Shown here: positions 6,101-17,427 of the stretch, piece by piece
Layout of the letters: every line of letters begins with the position of its first letter
Position numbering within the stretch: position 1 is the stretch's first letter
From: Clostridiales bacterium
GTDB taxonomy: Bacteria; Bacillota; Clostridia; Oscillospirales; Oscillospiraceae
Direction: 5' to 3'
Assembly: GCA_019418525.1 (NCBI GenBank)
Contig: DYBS01000021.1
Span: 1 to 18,661, forward strand
DNA: 18,661 nucleotides
Notes under the pieces: model-generated
Seen by the model: only the letters and a program-made list of their open reading frames with translations
The model's database searches: none
Told to the model about the DNA's origin: nothing
Made by a program: the position numbers and the translations under genes

Positions 6101-6687
6101 AGATCCTGGCCATTTCTGACCACGAGTCCCCCTATCTGTGGGACTATTTTACCCCCGACAAGGTGGCGGATGTGGATCTGATCCTCTCCTGCGGCGATCT
6201 GCACCCGGAGTATCTGTCCTTTCTGGTCACCCTGTCCCACGCCCCGGTGCTCTACGTCCACGGCAACCACGACGGCCGCTATGAGCACCACCCCCCTTTG
6301 GGCTGCACCTGCATCGAGGATCAGGTGTACAACTTCGAGGGGGTGCGTATTCTGGGCCTGGGGGGCTCCATGCGCTACCACAACGGCCCCTACCAGTACA
6401 CCCAGGCCCAGATGAACCTGCGGGTGCTCAAGCTGTACACCTCCCTGCGCCTGATGCGGGGTTTCGATATCCTGGTGACCCACGCCCCGCCCCACGGGGT
6501 GTGCGACACCAAGGACCTGGCCCACGAGGGGTTCCACGTCTTTAACCGCCTGGTGGAGCGCTTCCAGCCCGCGGTGGCCCTCCACGGCCACGTCCACCTG
6601 AACTACGGCTACCGTCTCCAGCGAGAGAGTGTGCTGGGCAGTACCCGCATCATCAACGCCTACGACCACTATACCTTTGAACTGTAA
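6097..6687 (+). CDS. Calcineurin-like metallophosphoesterase
   Basis: This is a 196-residue metal-dependent phosphoesterase; the substrate is unknown. The family motifs are in order: SDHES (7-11), GDLH (33-36), GNHD (56-59), THAPPHG (128-134) and GHVH (164-167). In the first motif, normally D-x-H, Glu10 stands where the metal-binding His is expected; the other ligands are intact, so two-metal catalysis is probable with an altered site. There is no signal peptide or membrane helix, so it is cytosolic. The start ATG overlaps the upstream stop (ATGA, 6097-6100), with GAGGAG 5 nt upstream, implying translational coupling and roughly matched amounts of the two proteins. Related enzymes hydrolyse cyclic nucleotides or other phosphodiesters; that this one acts on something bound by the upstream BMP protein is inference. 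The bidirectional terminator follows 5 nt later. Confidence 0.88.
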   Translation: MKILAISDHESPYLWDYFTPDKVADVDLILSCGDLHPEYLSFLVTLSHAPVLYVHGNHDGRYEHHPPLGCTCIEDQVYNFEGVRILGLGGSMRYHNGPYQYTQAQMNLRVLKLYTSLRLMRGFDILVTHAPPHGVCDTKDLAHEGFHVFNRLVERFQPAVALHGHVHLNYGYRLQRESVLGSTRIINAYDHYTFEL

Positions 6688-6692
6688 AGCAA

Positions 6693-6735
6693 GAAAACGG
6701 CGGAGAGCACTGCTCTCCGCCGTTTTCGCGTCTTT
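6693..6735. terminator. Bidirectional terminator between convergent genes
   Basis: A perfect 16-bp stem (6693-6708 with 6712-6727) with a 3-nt loop has AAAA and TTTT at its base, plus CTTTTT at 6731-6735 on the plus side. It lies between the stop codons of the phosphoesterase (+) and the nitroreductase (-) and probably serves both. Confidence 0.9.
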
Positions 6736-7248
6736 TTAGAGGTACTTCACCCGGCTGGGGTCATAGAAGCCCCGGGGGGCGGGGGACTCGTCGGGAACAC
6801 CCACGGCCACGATGGCCACGGGCACGCTGGTGACGTCCAGGATCTTCTGGAGGGCCTGGACCCGCTCCATGGCCGGGTAGCACCCGCACCAGCAGGCCCC
6901 GTAGCCCAGCTCCACCGCCTGGAGGAGCAGGTTCTCGATGGCCGCGCCGCAGTCCTGGGGCCAGAAGGCGCCGCACTTCCCCTCCTGCAGGTCGGGGCGG
7001 CCGCAGACCACGATAGCCAGGGAGGCGGTCTTCAGCATCCCGGTATAGGGGTGGGCCTCCATGAGCTGCTGTTTTACCGAGTCGCTCTCCACGACCACGA
7101 ACTCCCAGGGGCGGCTGTTCACCGCGCTGGGGGCCAGCATGGCGGCCTCCAGCAGCTGCTGCACATGCTCGGCAGGGATGGCGGCGCCGGGCTTATACTT
7201 TCGGATGGAGCGGCGGGCGCGGATGGCTTCAGACGTGTTCATATCCAC
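6736..7248 (-). CDS. Nitroreductase family FMN-dependent oxidoreductase
   Basis: This is a 170-residue flavoprotein of the nitroreductase family, which uses NAD(P)H to reduce nitro compounds, quinones or flavins; the physiological substrate cannot be told. Visible family features are the N-terminal FMN-phosphate motif RRSIRKYKPG, then APSAVNSRPWEFVVV, the central GAAIENLLLQAVELGYGACW and a short C-terminus. There is no ferredoxin domain. Two starts are possible: GTG at 7248 lies 7 nt after AAAGGAG, while ATG at 7242, more typical of the family (MNTSEAIRARRSIRKY), lies 13 nt after it. It lies just downstream of nifJ on the same strand, but a strong terminator separates them and no other promoter is evident, so its expression may depend on read-through. 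Confidence 0.92.
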   Translation of the reverse strand: MDMNTSEAIRARRSIRKYKPGAAIPAEHVQQLLEAAMLAPSAVNSRPWEFVVVESDSVKQQLMEAHPYTGMLKTASLAIVVCGRPDLQEGKCGAFWPQDCGAAIENLLLQAVELGYGACWCGCYPAMERVQALQKILDVTSVPVAIVAVGVPDESPAPRGFYDPSRVKYL

Positions 7249-7268
7249 AAAACAACTCCTTTCGGTGG

Positions 7269-7304
7269 AAAAAACGCGCCCCGTGCTTCCGGCACGGGGC
7301 GCGT
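7269..7304 (-). terminator. Terminator of nifJ
   Basis: A perfect 13-bp GC-rich stem (7274-7286 with 7292-7304) with a 5-nt loop is followed on the minus strand by TTTTTT. It lies 15 nt after the nifJ stop codon and immediately before the nitroreductase ribosome site. Confidence 0.9.
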
Positions 7305-7318
7305 CGCAGCGTTATCGC

Positions 7319-10855
<3,537 letters not shown>

Positions 10856-10899
10856 GAAACGATTCCTCCTTGTGTGGTTTTCCTTTCAGCAGCGCTTTT

Positions 10900-10928
10900 A
10901 TTCTAGCACCAACCTTTCTTTTTGTAAA
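10900..10928 (-). promoter_or_regulatory. Sigma-A promoter of nifJ
   Basis: On the minus strand TTTACA (10928-10923) and TAGAAT (10905-10900) are 17 bp apart, giving a start near 10893 and a leader of about 38 nt. The DNA upstream is AT-rich (10930-10990), as in strong promoters with an UP-like element. Confidence 0.85.
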
Positions 10929-11009
10929 TCGTCTGTGCAAATTTCCGATAAAAAAATCTTGATTAAAATTTGGGAGAACCAATTAAAATATCTAAACTAA
11001 CGGTTCTGA

Positions 11010-11038
11010 TTGCAATAGAGGTGAAGATGCGGTATCAT
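11010..11038 (+). promoter_or_regulatory. Probable sigma-A promoter of comM/yifB
   Basis: TTGCAA (11010-11015) and TATCAT (11033-11038) are 17 bp apart, giving a start near 11045 and a ~40-nt leader. A 6-bp inverted repeat AGAACC/GGTTCT (10975-10980 and 11002-11007) lies just upstream and could be an operator, but it is short. Confidence 0.65.
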
Positions 11039-11085
11039 GAAGAATCAAGACCGCCCGGTATGGAACGGGAAAAGGAGGATGGGCG

Positions 11086-12606
11086 ATGTTCTGTCAGGTG
11101 CGCAGTCTGGGGCTCCACGGAGTCACCGGATATGAGGTGCGGGCTGAGTGCGATCTCTCCAACGGCCTGCCGGCCTTCGACGTGGTGGGCCTGCCGGACG
11201 CGGCGGTGAAGGAGGCCCGCAACCGGGTGCGCTCGGCGGTGAAGAACGGGGGCTTTACCTTCCCGGTGTCCCGGATCACGGTGAACCTGGCCCCCGCCGA
11301 CCGGCGGAAGGAGGGAACGGTGTACGACCTCCCCATGCTGGTGGGCATCCTGGCCGCCGGGGGGCAGCTGCCGCCCCCCGCTCCCGACGCCGCCTTTGTG
11401 GGGGAGCTCTCTCTGGCCGGGGGCCTGCGCCCGGTGCGGGGCATGCTGCCCATGGCCCTGGCGGCCCGCCGGGCGGGCATCACTACCTTATATGTACCGG
11501 CCGACTCCGCCGCCGAGGCCACCCTGGCCGGCGGACTGACGGTGTACGGGGTACACGACCTGGAGGAGCTGACCGCCCACCTGCGGGGGGAGAAACCCCT
11601 CTCCCCCGCCCCGGCCTGGACGCCGCCGGAGGGAAGTGTCTCTCTCCCCGACTTTGCCGACGTGAAGGGCCAGGACCAGGCCAAGCGGGCCCTGGAGATC
11701 GCCGCGGCGGGAGGCCACAATCTGGCCATGATCGGTCCGCCGGGGTCGGGCAAGTCCATGCTGGCCAAGCGCCTCCCCTCCATCCTCCCCGCCCTCAGCG
11801 AGCGGGAGGCGTTGGAGAGCACCGAGATCCACTCGGTGATGGGCCTCACCAGCCGGGAGCACCCCATGGTGGAGGCCCGGCCCTTCCGGGCGCCTCACCA
11901 CAGCATCTCAGCCACCGGCCTCTCCGGCGGCGGGAGCCCCATCCCGAAACCCGGAGAGATCTCCCTGGCCCACAACGGGGTGCTGTTCCTGGATGAACTG
12001 CCGGAATTCCACAAGGACGTGCTGGAGTCCCTCCGCCAGCCCCTGGAGGAGGGCAAGGTCCAAATCGCCCGAGCGGCGGCCAGCGAGGAATTCCCCGCCC
12101 GTTTCATGCTGGTGTGCGCCATGAATCCCTGCAAATGCGGCTGGTACGGCCACCCGTCGGGGCGTTGCCGCTGCTCCGAGGGGGAGATCAAGCGCTATCT
12201 GGGCAAGCTCTCCGGCCCCCTGCTGGACCGGATCGACCTCTATGTGGAGGTCCCGGCGCTGGAATTTGAGGAGCTCTCCCGCAAACCCGCCGGGGAGTCC
12301 TCCGCCGACATCCGCAAGCGGGTGGAGGGGGCCCGGGCTGTCCAAATGAAGCGCTTCGGCCCCGACGGCCCCGAGTGCAACGCCCACATGGGGCCCAAAG
12401 AGCTCCAGGCCTACTGCGCCCTGGACCAAGCCTGCCGCACGGTGATGGAGGGCGCCTTCCAGCGCCTGGGCCTTACCGCCCGGAGCTACGACCGCATTTT
12501 GCGGGTGGCCCGCACCATTGCCGATCTGGACGGGGCGGAGCAGATCGAGGTGCCCCACTTGGCCGAGGCCATCCAGTACCGGGAGAGTCCCTATTTCCGC
12601 CGATGA
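11086..12606 (+). CDS. comM: YifB/ComM family Mg-chelatase-like AAA+ ATPase
   Basis: This 506-residue protein belongs to the YifB/ComM family. ComM in Gram-negative bacteria is a hexameric helicase that promotes branch migration during integration of DNA taken up in transformation; in Firmicutes the role is less clear. The N-terminal domain, with GLPAFDVVGLPDAAVKEARN and RITVNLAPAD, is the typical ChlI-like/S5-fold region. The AAA+ core has Walker A GPPGSGKS (about 217-224), RPFRAPHHSIS, and Walker B VLFLDELPEF (about 298-307). A four-Cys cluster CKCGWYGHPSGRCRC and the C-terminal Mg_chelatase_C region complete it. AGGAGG lies 7 nt before the ATG. The stop overlaps a possible start of the following ABC exporter gene (ATGA at 12603-12606), so the two genes are probably co-transcribed. 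Confidence 0.95.
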   Translation: MFCQVRSLGLHGVTGYEVRAECDLSNGLPAFDVVGLPDAAVKEARNRVRSAVKNGGFTFPVSRITVNLAPADRRKEGTVYDLPMLVGILAAGGQLPPPAPDAAFVGELSLAGGLRPVRGMLPMALAARRAGITTLYVPADSAAEATLAGGLTVYGVHDLEELTAHLRGEKPLSPAPAWTPPEGSVSLPDFADVKGQDQAKRALEIAAAGGHNLAMIGPPGSGKSMLAKRLPSILPALSEREALESTEIHSVMGLTSREHPMVEARPFRAPHHSISATGLSGGGSPIPKPGEISLAHNGVLFLDELPEFHKDVLESLRQPLEEGKVQIARAAASEEFPARFMLVCAMNPCKCGWYGHPSGRCRCSEGEIKRYLGKLSGPLLDRIDLYVEVPALEFEELSRKPAGESSADIRKRVEGARAVQMKRFGPDGPECNAHMGPKELQAYCALDQACRTVMEGAFQRLGLTARSYDRILRVARTIADLDGAEQIEVPHLAEAIQYRESPYFRR

Positions 12607-12635
12607 ACCGAGAGAAAGGAAGCGATCAAGCGACC

Positions 12636-14375
12636 ATGAATTGGAAACACGACAACCGGGGTTATCTGCGCATTTTTGCCTCCTACTATAAGCCCCACTG
12701 GAAGCTCTTCGCCCTGGATATGGTGTGTGCGCTGCTCATCTGCATTGTGGACCTCCTCTTCCCGGTGCTGTCCCGCTACTCCATGCAGACCCTGCTGCCC
12801 GGGCAGGCCTTCGCCGCTTTCTTCGCCCTCATGGCGGCCCTGGGCGCGGCCTATGTGCTGAAAAGCGTCTTTTACTACATCGTCACCTACTGGGGCCACC
12901 TGCTGGGCGTGCGGATGGAGGCCGACATCCGCCGGGACCTCTTTGCCCACATGCAGGACCTGTCCTTCTCCTTCTATGACAAGAACCGCACCGGCCAGCT
13001 CATGAGCCGGGTCACCGGCGACCTCTTCGAGATCACCGAGCTGGCCCACCACGGCCCGGAGGACCTCTTCATCTCGGCGGTGACCCTGCTGGGCGCTTTC
13101 TGCATCCTCCTCACCATCCAGTGGCAGCTGGCCCTGGTGGTGTTCGCCGTGATCCCCCTCTTCATCCTCTACACCGCCCTCACCCGCAAGAAGATGATGA
13201 AGGCCTCCACCGAGGTCAAGGCCAAGCTGGCCGGCATCAACGGCGAGGTGGAGTCCTCCCTCTCCGGCATGCGCACCGCCAAGGCCTTCGCCAACGAGGC
13301 GGCGGAGAGCGCCAAATTTGACGCCGCCAACGACCAGTTCCGGGGCGCCAAGCGGGGTTACTACCGCATCATGGCCTTCTATCAGGCGGGGATGGAGTTC
13401 TTTATGGGCATCCTCTCGGTGCTGGTCATCGCCTTCGGCGGCTTCCTCATCATGCAGGGGAAAATGGACTTCATCGACCTCACCACCTTCGCCCTCTATA
13501 TCACCACCTTCATCACCCCCATCCGCAAGCTCTCCGCCTTCGTGGAGCAGTTCATGCAGGGTATGGCGGGCTTCAAGCGCTTCGTGGAGCTCATGCGCCT
13601 GGAGCCGGAGATCCAGGACGCCCCCGACGCCCGGCCCCTCACCCATGTGGAGGGGGATATTTCCCTGGAAAACGTGACCTTCCGGTACGAGCGCTCCGCC
13701 GAGCCGGTGCTGGAGCACCTGTCCCTCCACATCCGCCCCGGCGAGACGGTGGCGGTGGTGGGCCCCTCCGGCGGCGGCAAGTCCACCCTCTGCCAGCTCA
13801 TCCCCCGGTTCTACGACGTCACCGAGGGTCGGGTGCTGGTGGACGGCCAGGACGTGCGGGAGCTCAAGCAGCACGACCTGCGGGCTCACATCGGCATGGT
13901 TCAGCAGGACGTGTTCCTCTTTGCCGGTACCATCTACGATAACATCCGCTACGGACGGCCCGACGCCACCGAGGCCGAGATCATCGACGCCGCCCGCAAG
14001 GCGGAGATCTATGACGACATCGCCGCCATGCCCCAGGGCTTCCAGACCCAGGTGGGCGAGCGGGGCGTCATGCTCTCCGGCGGGCAGAAGCAGCGCATCT
14101 CCATCGCCCGCATCTTTCTGAAAAATCCACCCATCCTCATTCTGGATGAGGCCACTTCCGCCCTGGACAGCGTGACCGAGGCCCACATTCAGTCGGCTCT
14201 GGACGCCCTGGCCGTGGGCCGCACCACTCTCATCATCGCCCACCGGCTCTCCACCATCCGCTCCGCCAGCCGCATCGTGGTCATTGATGGCAGCGGCATC
14301 GCTGAGGAGGGTACCCATGAGGAGCTGCTGGCCAAGAACGGGGCCTATGCCAAGCTGTCCCGGGCCCAGGCATAA
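12636..14375 (+). CDS. ABC exporter, fused transmembrane and ATPase domains
   Basis: This is a 579-residue half-transporter of the multidrug/lipid exporter type, which works as a dimer in the cytoplasmic membrane; the substrate is not evident. The N-terminal ~330 residues carry the six-helix ABC membrane domain (hydrophobic segments such as LFALDMVCALLICIVDLLFP and FISAVTLLGAFCILL). The ATPase domain has Walker A GPSGGGKST (about 376-384), the LSGGQKQR signature (from ~480), Walker B ILILDE (Asp504, Glu505) and the switch His in IIAHRLST (His536). All catalytic residues are present. The start chosen is the ATG at 12636, with AAAGGAAG 13 nt upstream; an in-frame ATG at 12603 overlaps the comM stop and would add 11 residues by translational coupling. 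A hairpin-rich repeat element follows. Confidence 0.93.
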   Translation: MNWKHDNRGYLRIFASYYKPHWKLFALDMVCALLICIVDLLFPVLSRYSMQTLLPGQAFAAFFALMAALGAAYVLKSVFYYIVTYWGHLLGVRMEADIRRDLFAHMQDLSFSFYDKNRTGQLMSRVTGDLFEITELAHHGPEDLFISAVTLLGAFCILLTIQWQLALVVFAVIPLFILYTALTRKKMMKASTEVKAKLAGINGEVESSLSGMRTAKAFANEAAESAKFDAANDQFRGAKRGYYRIMAFYQAGMEFFMGILSVLVIAFGGFLIMQGKMDFIDLTTFALYITTFITPIRKLSAFVEQFMQGMAGFKRFVELMRLEPEIQDAPDARPLTHVEGDISLENVTFRYERSAEPVLEHLSLHIRPGETVAVVGPSGGGKSTLCQLIPRFYDVTEGRVLVDGQDVRELKQHDLRAHIGMVQQDVFLFAGTIYDNIRYGRPDATEAEIIDAARKAEIYDDIAAMPQGFQTQVGERGVMLSGGQKQRISIARIFLKNPPILILDEATSALDSVTEAHIQSALDALAVGRTTLIIAHRLSTIRSASRIVVIDGSGIAEEGTHEELLAKNGAYAKLSRAQA

Positions 14376-14396
14376 GGGGGCAACCCCCAGGTTTTT

Positions 14397-14730
14397 GCGC
14401 TCGCCGGGCGGGCCGCCTGCTCGGCGGGAGCACCGCTTTCTTTGCAAAGAAAGCGGTGGGAAAGAAAGCCCAGAGGGGGGATACCCCCCTCTGGACTCCC
14501 CCAAGGCGCACCCCGGCAGAATGGGGCGGCCCCTTAAAAGGCCGCCCTTTTGGAGGGGAGTGGAGAGGGGAACGAGAAGTTCCCCTCTCCTTCTTTTCTT
14601 TCTCCGGTTTCTTTTCGAGAAAAGAAATCGGGCGCTGTCCGCGCAGGACGCCCGTGCGGCGAGCACAAACCCCCCGGGCTGCCCGGAAGCAAAGAGCCCC
14701 CGCTGAGTAGGCGGCCCGCGCGGCGAGCGC
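14397..14730. mobile_element. MITE-like palindromic element with 32-bp terminal inverted repeats
   Basis: The ends 14397-14428 and 14699-14730 are inverted repeats matching at 29 of 32 positions. Between them lie a perfect 28-bp palindrome (14431-14458), an 11-bp-stem hairpin (14470-14480 with 14484-14494), an 8-bp-stem hairpin followed by TTTT (14524-14531 with 14540-14547), a 12-bp stem (14562-14573 with 14579-14590) and a 9-bp stem (14608-14616 with 14619-14627). An additional degenerate copy of the end motif lies at 14632-14667 in the same orientation as the right end. No open reading frame of a transposase is seen, and no clear target-site duplication. It may be a non-autonomous element or a built-up palindromic intergenic repeat. 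Some hairpins could also terminate the ABC exporter transcript. Confidence 0.6.
14574..14667 (-). repeat. Dispersed 94-nt repeat, copy 1
   Basis: These 94 bases are about 90% identical, without gaps, to the reverse complement of 18568-18661. They include the palindrome around TTTCTTTTCGAGAAAAGAAA. The copy sits inside the larger palindromic element. Confidence 0.85.
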
Positions 14731-14738
14731 GCCTCCAC

Positions 14739-14767
14739 GAGGAGCCCAATGGTGGCTCCTCTCTTTT
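14739..14767 (+). terminator. Probable terminator just before the mnmG promoter
   Basis: An 8-bp stem (14739-14746 with 14754-14761) with a 7-nt loop is followed by TCTTTT. It would stop any transcript coming through the repeat element before the mnmG operon. Confidence 0.65.
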
Positions 14768-14792
14768 CATTTGTCCTCAGTTTTGCTATAAT
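14764..14792 (+). promoter_or_regulatory. Sigma-A promoter of the mnmG operon
   Basis: A perfect TATAAT (14787-14792) is preceded at 17 bp by TTTTCA (14764-14769), a 4-of-6 match to the -35 consensus. Transcription should begin near 14799, about 30 nt before the start codon. Confidence 0.75.
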
Positions 14793-14830
14793 AGTGCGAA
14801 ACAGACCCATCCTAAGAGCGAGGAATGACC

Positions 14831-16693
14831 ATGGACTACAACGCGGGACAATACGACATCGCCGTCATCGGCGCGGGCCACGCGGGCATCGAGGCCGCCC
14901 TGGCTGCGGCGCGGCTGGGGCTGCGGACCCTCTGCTTCACGGTGAACCTGGACGCGGTGGGCAACATGCCCTGCAACCCGGCCATTGGCGGCACCGGCAA
15001 GGGCCACCTGGTCCGGGAGCTGGACGCCCTGGGCGGCGAGATGGCCCGGGCGGCGGATAAAGCCTGCATCCAGTACCGGGTGCTCAATAAGGGCAAGGGC
15101 CCGGCGGTCTGGTCCCTGCGGGCCCAGGCGGACCGGCGGGAGTACCAGAAAATTATGAAGCATACCCTGGAGAAACAGGAGAACCTGTGGGTGAAGCAGG
15201 GCGAGGTCACCGACGTGCTCACCAAGGACGGCGCGGTGTCCGCTGTGCGCACCGCCACCGGCGCAATTTATGAGGTAAAGGCGGCGGTCATCGCTACCGG
15301 CACCCACCTGGGGGGCCGCACCATCGTGGGCGAGGTCACCCGGGACTCCGGGCCCGACGGGCTCATGGCGGCCCTCCCCCTCACCGAGAGTTTAAAGAAG
15401 CTGGGCCTCCCCATCCGCCGCTTCAAGACCGGCACGCCCCCCCGGGTCAACGCCCGCAGCGTGGATTTTTCCAAAATGGAGCTTCAGGAGGGGGACGAGA
15501 CCCCGGTGCCCTTCTCCTTTGAGACGGAAGAGCCTCCGAAAAATCAGGCGGTGTGCCACCTCACTTATACCAATCAGCACACCCACGACATCATCCGGGC
15601 CAATCTGGACCGCTCTCCCCTCTTTTCCGGGGTCATCGAGGGGGTGGGCCCCCGCTACTGCCCCTCCATCGAGGACAAGGTGGTCCGCTTTGCCGACAAG
15701 GAGCGCCACCAGCTCTTCATCGAGCCCATGGGCCTGGACACCGAGGAGCTCTACATCCAGGGCTTCTCCTCTTCCCTCCCGGAGGACGTGCAGGTGGCCA
15801 TGCTCCACACCATCCCTGGCCTGGAACAGGCCGAGATGACCCGCCCGGCCTACGCCATCGAGTACGATTGCATCGACCCCACCGCCCTTCTCCCCACCCT
15901 GGAGTGCAAGAGCGTGCCCGGCCTCTACGGCGCGGGGCAGTTCAACGGTTCCTCCGGGTATGAGGAGGCAGCGGTGCAGGGCTTCGTGGCCGGGGTGAAC
16001 GCGGCGCTGAAGATCCTGGGCCGCCCGCCCATGGTCATCGGCCGGGACCAGGGGTATATCGGGGTCCTCATTGACGACCTGGTCACCAAGGGCACTAACG
16101 AGCCCTATCGCATGATGACCTCCCGCACCGAGTACCGCCTCCTCCACCGGCAGGACAACGCCGACCAGCGCCTGTGTCCGGTGGGGCACATGGTGGGCCT
16201 GGTCAGCGACGAGCGGTACCGCCGGGTGCTGGACAAGTACGCCGCGGTGGAAAAGGAGCGCAAGCGCCTGGAGCACACCGGCGCCGCCCCCTCCCCGGAG
16301 TTGAACGCCCTCCTGGAGCAGCGGGGGGAGCCCCCGGTGCCCAACGGGGCCCGGCTGGCGGACCTTCTCCGGCGGCCCCGGGTGAGTTATCAGGATCTTG
16401 CCCCCTTCGACCCCCAGCGGCCAGCCCTCACTCAGGCGGAGGCCGAGGCGGTGGAGATTGCCGTGAAGTATCAGGGCTATATCGAAAAGCAGCTCCGGCA
16501 GGTGGAGGAGATGCGCCGGCTGGAGGGCCGGCCTCTGCCGCCGGACCTGGACTATGCCAACATGACCGGCCTGCGTCTGGAGGCTCGTCAGAAGCTGCAA
16601 ACCATCCGACCGTTGAATTTGGGCCAGGCCAGCCGCATCTCCGGCGTCAGCCCCGCCGATGTGGCGGTGCTGATGGTGGCCCTGGACGACTAA
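14831..16693 (+). CDS. mnmG: tRNA U34 modification enzyme MnmG (GidA)
   Basis: MnmG is the FAD- and NADH-dependent partner of MnmE in building the C5 (carboxymethyl)aminomethyl group of tRNA wobble uridine. The 620-residue protein has the standard length. It shows the FAD dinucleotide motif VIGAGHAGIEAA (from residue 12), NMPCNPAIGGTGKG, YCPSIEDK, MTRPAYAIEYD, the second FAD contact AGQFNGSSGYEEAA (from ~368), MMTSRTEYRLLHRQDNADQR and the helical C-terminal MnmE/tRNA-binding domain. The family's conserved cysteines in PCNPAIGG and YCPSIEDK are present. The start is placed at ATG 14831, because AGGA (14821-14824) is 6 nt upstream; the in-frame ATG at 14825 would add two residues but sits directly on that site. 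It heads an operon with the MBL-fold gene 17 nt downstream. The usual downstream gene rsmG is absent. Confidence 0.97.
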   Translation: MDYNAGQYDIAVIGAGHAGIEAALAAARLGLRTLCFTVNLDAVGNMPCNPAIGGTGKGHLVRELDALGGEMARAADKACIQYRVLNKGKGPAVWSLRAQADRREYQKIMKHTLEKQENLWVKQGEVTDVLTKDGAVSAVRTATGAIYEVKAAVIATGTHLGGRTIVGEVTRDSGPDGLMAALPLTESLKKLGLPIRRFKTGTPPRVNARSVDFSKMELQEGDETPVPFSFETEEPPKNQAVCHLTYTNQHTHDIIRANLDRSPLFSGVIEGVGPRYCPSIEDKVVRFADKERHQLFIEPMGLDTEELYIQGFSSSLPEDVQVAMLHTIPGLEQAEMTRPAYAIEYDCIDPTALLPTLECKSVPGLYGAGQFNGSSGYEEAAVQGFVAGVNAALKILGRPPMVIGRDQGYIGVLIDDLVTKGTNEPYRMMTSRTEYRLLHRQDNADQRLCPVGHMVGLVSDERYRRVLDKYAAVEKERKRLEHTGAAPSPELNALLEQRGEPPVPNGARLADLLRRPRVSYQDLAPFDPQRPALTQAEAEAVEIAVKYQGYIEKQLRQVEEMRRLEGRPLPPDLDYANMTGLRLEARQKLQTIRPLNLGQASRISGVSPADVAVLMVALDD

Positions 16694-16710
16694 TCAGAAA
16701 GGAAACGCAT

Positions 16711-17424
16711 ATGCGACCCATGAATCTGGGCACCCTGATGGTGAACAACTACCTCTTCCCCACCCTGGCCGGGTATCTCCTGGTGGACACCGGATACGAG
16801 GGGGGCGGGGCGGATTTTCTGCGGCAGCTGAGCCGGAAAAAGATCGACCCCAATGAATTGCAGTGGGTGTTCCTCACCCACGCCCACGGCGACCACGCCG
16901 GTTATCTGAACGAAGTCCTCCGGGGCACCCGAGCCCGGGTGCTCCTGCACCCCTTGGCGCTGGAGCGGCTGCGGAGCGGGCGCAACAGCGAGGAGGGCGG
17001 CTGCCCCAATTTCCGCGCGATCCTGGCCTGCCGGACCATCAACCGGCGGAAGTGGGATGTATTCCCCGCCCTGCCCCGGGAGCTGGAGAACCGTTTTATC
17101 CCTCTGGAGGGGGCCCGCCGCCGGGACCTGGAGTCCAACCTGGGGGTCACCTTCCTGGACACCCCCGGCCACACCGCCGACTCCATGTCCCTCCTCACTG
17201 AGGATGGCTCCCTCTTCTGCGGCGACGCGGCCATGGCTGGACCGCTGTCCAGCAACTACACCTCCATCTGGATGGAGGACCCGGAAGAGTACCGCGCGTC
17301 CTGGGAGACCATGCTGGACAGCGGAGCCCGGATGGTCTATCCCGGCCACGGCGGGGCCTTCCCGCTGGGGTTGCTGGGGCGGGCCTATCCCAAGCTGAAG
17401 CACATCCACCTCCGCAAGCCCTGA
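16711..17424 (+). CDS. MBL-fold metallo-hydrolase
   Basis: This is a 237-residue metallo-beta-lactamase-fold hydrolase of the glyoxalase-II-like type. The metal site is complete: THAHGDH gives His57, His59, Asp61 and His62; His154 lies in TPGHTADS, Asp172 in FCGDA and His213 in YPGHGG. There is no signal peptide or extra domain. The substrate cannot be read from sequence; relatives cleave thioesters, lactones, persulfides or phosphoesters. AAAGGA lies 7 nt before ATG 16711; a longer frame reaching back inside mnmG has no such support. The gene sits between mnmG and mnmA, both wobble-uridine tRNA enzymes, and the MnmA reaction needs persulfide sulfur, so a link to sulfur handling is possible, but this is guesswork from position. 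Confidence 0.9.
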   Translation: MRPMNLGTLMVNNYLFPTLAGYLLVDTGYEGGGADFLRQLSRKKIDPNELQWVFLTHAHGDHAGYLNEVLRGTRARVLLHPLALERLRSGRNSEEGGCPNFRAILACRTINRRKWDVFPALPRELENRFIPLEGARRRDLESNLGVTFLDTPGHTADSMSLLTEDGSLFCGDAAMAGPLSSNYTSIWMEDPEEYRASWETMLDSGARMVYPGHGGAFPLGLLGRAYPKLKHIHLRKP

Positions 17425-17427
17425 GGC

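Noticed and set aside
10975..11007. AGAACC/GGTTCT inverted repeat before comM, considered as an operator or LexA site.
   Set aside because: The arms are only 6 bp and 21 bp apart, unlike a LexA box (4-bp gap), and no similar pair was seen elsewhere in the window.
12591..14810. A 739-codon open frame on the minus strand, opposite the ABC exporter and running into the repeat element.
   Set aside because: It has antisense composition and runs through hairpins and promoter DNA; the plus-strand exporter is complete and convincing.
14376..14830. Searched for a small gene, tRNA or transposase in the intergenic region.
   Set aside because: Only palindromes, repeats and the mnmG control sites are present; short open frames there lack ribosome sites and cross hairpins.
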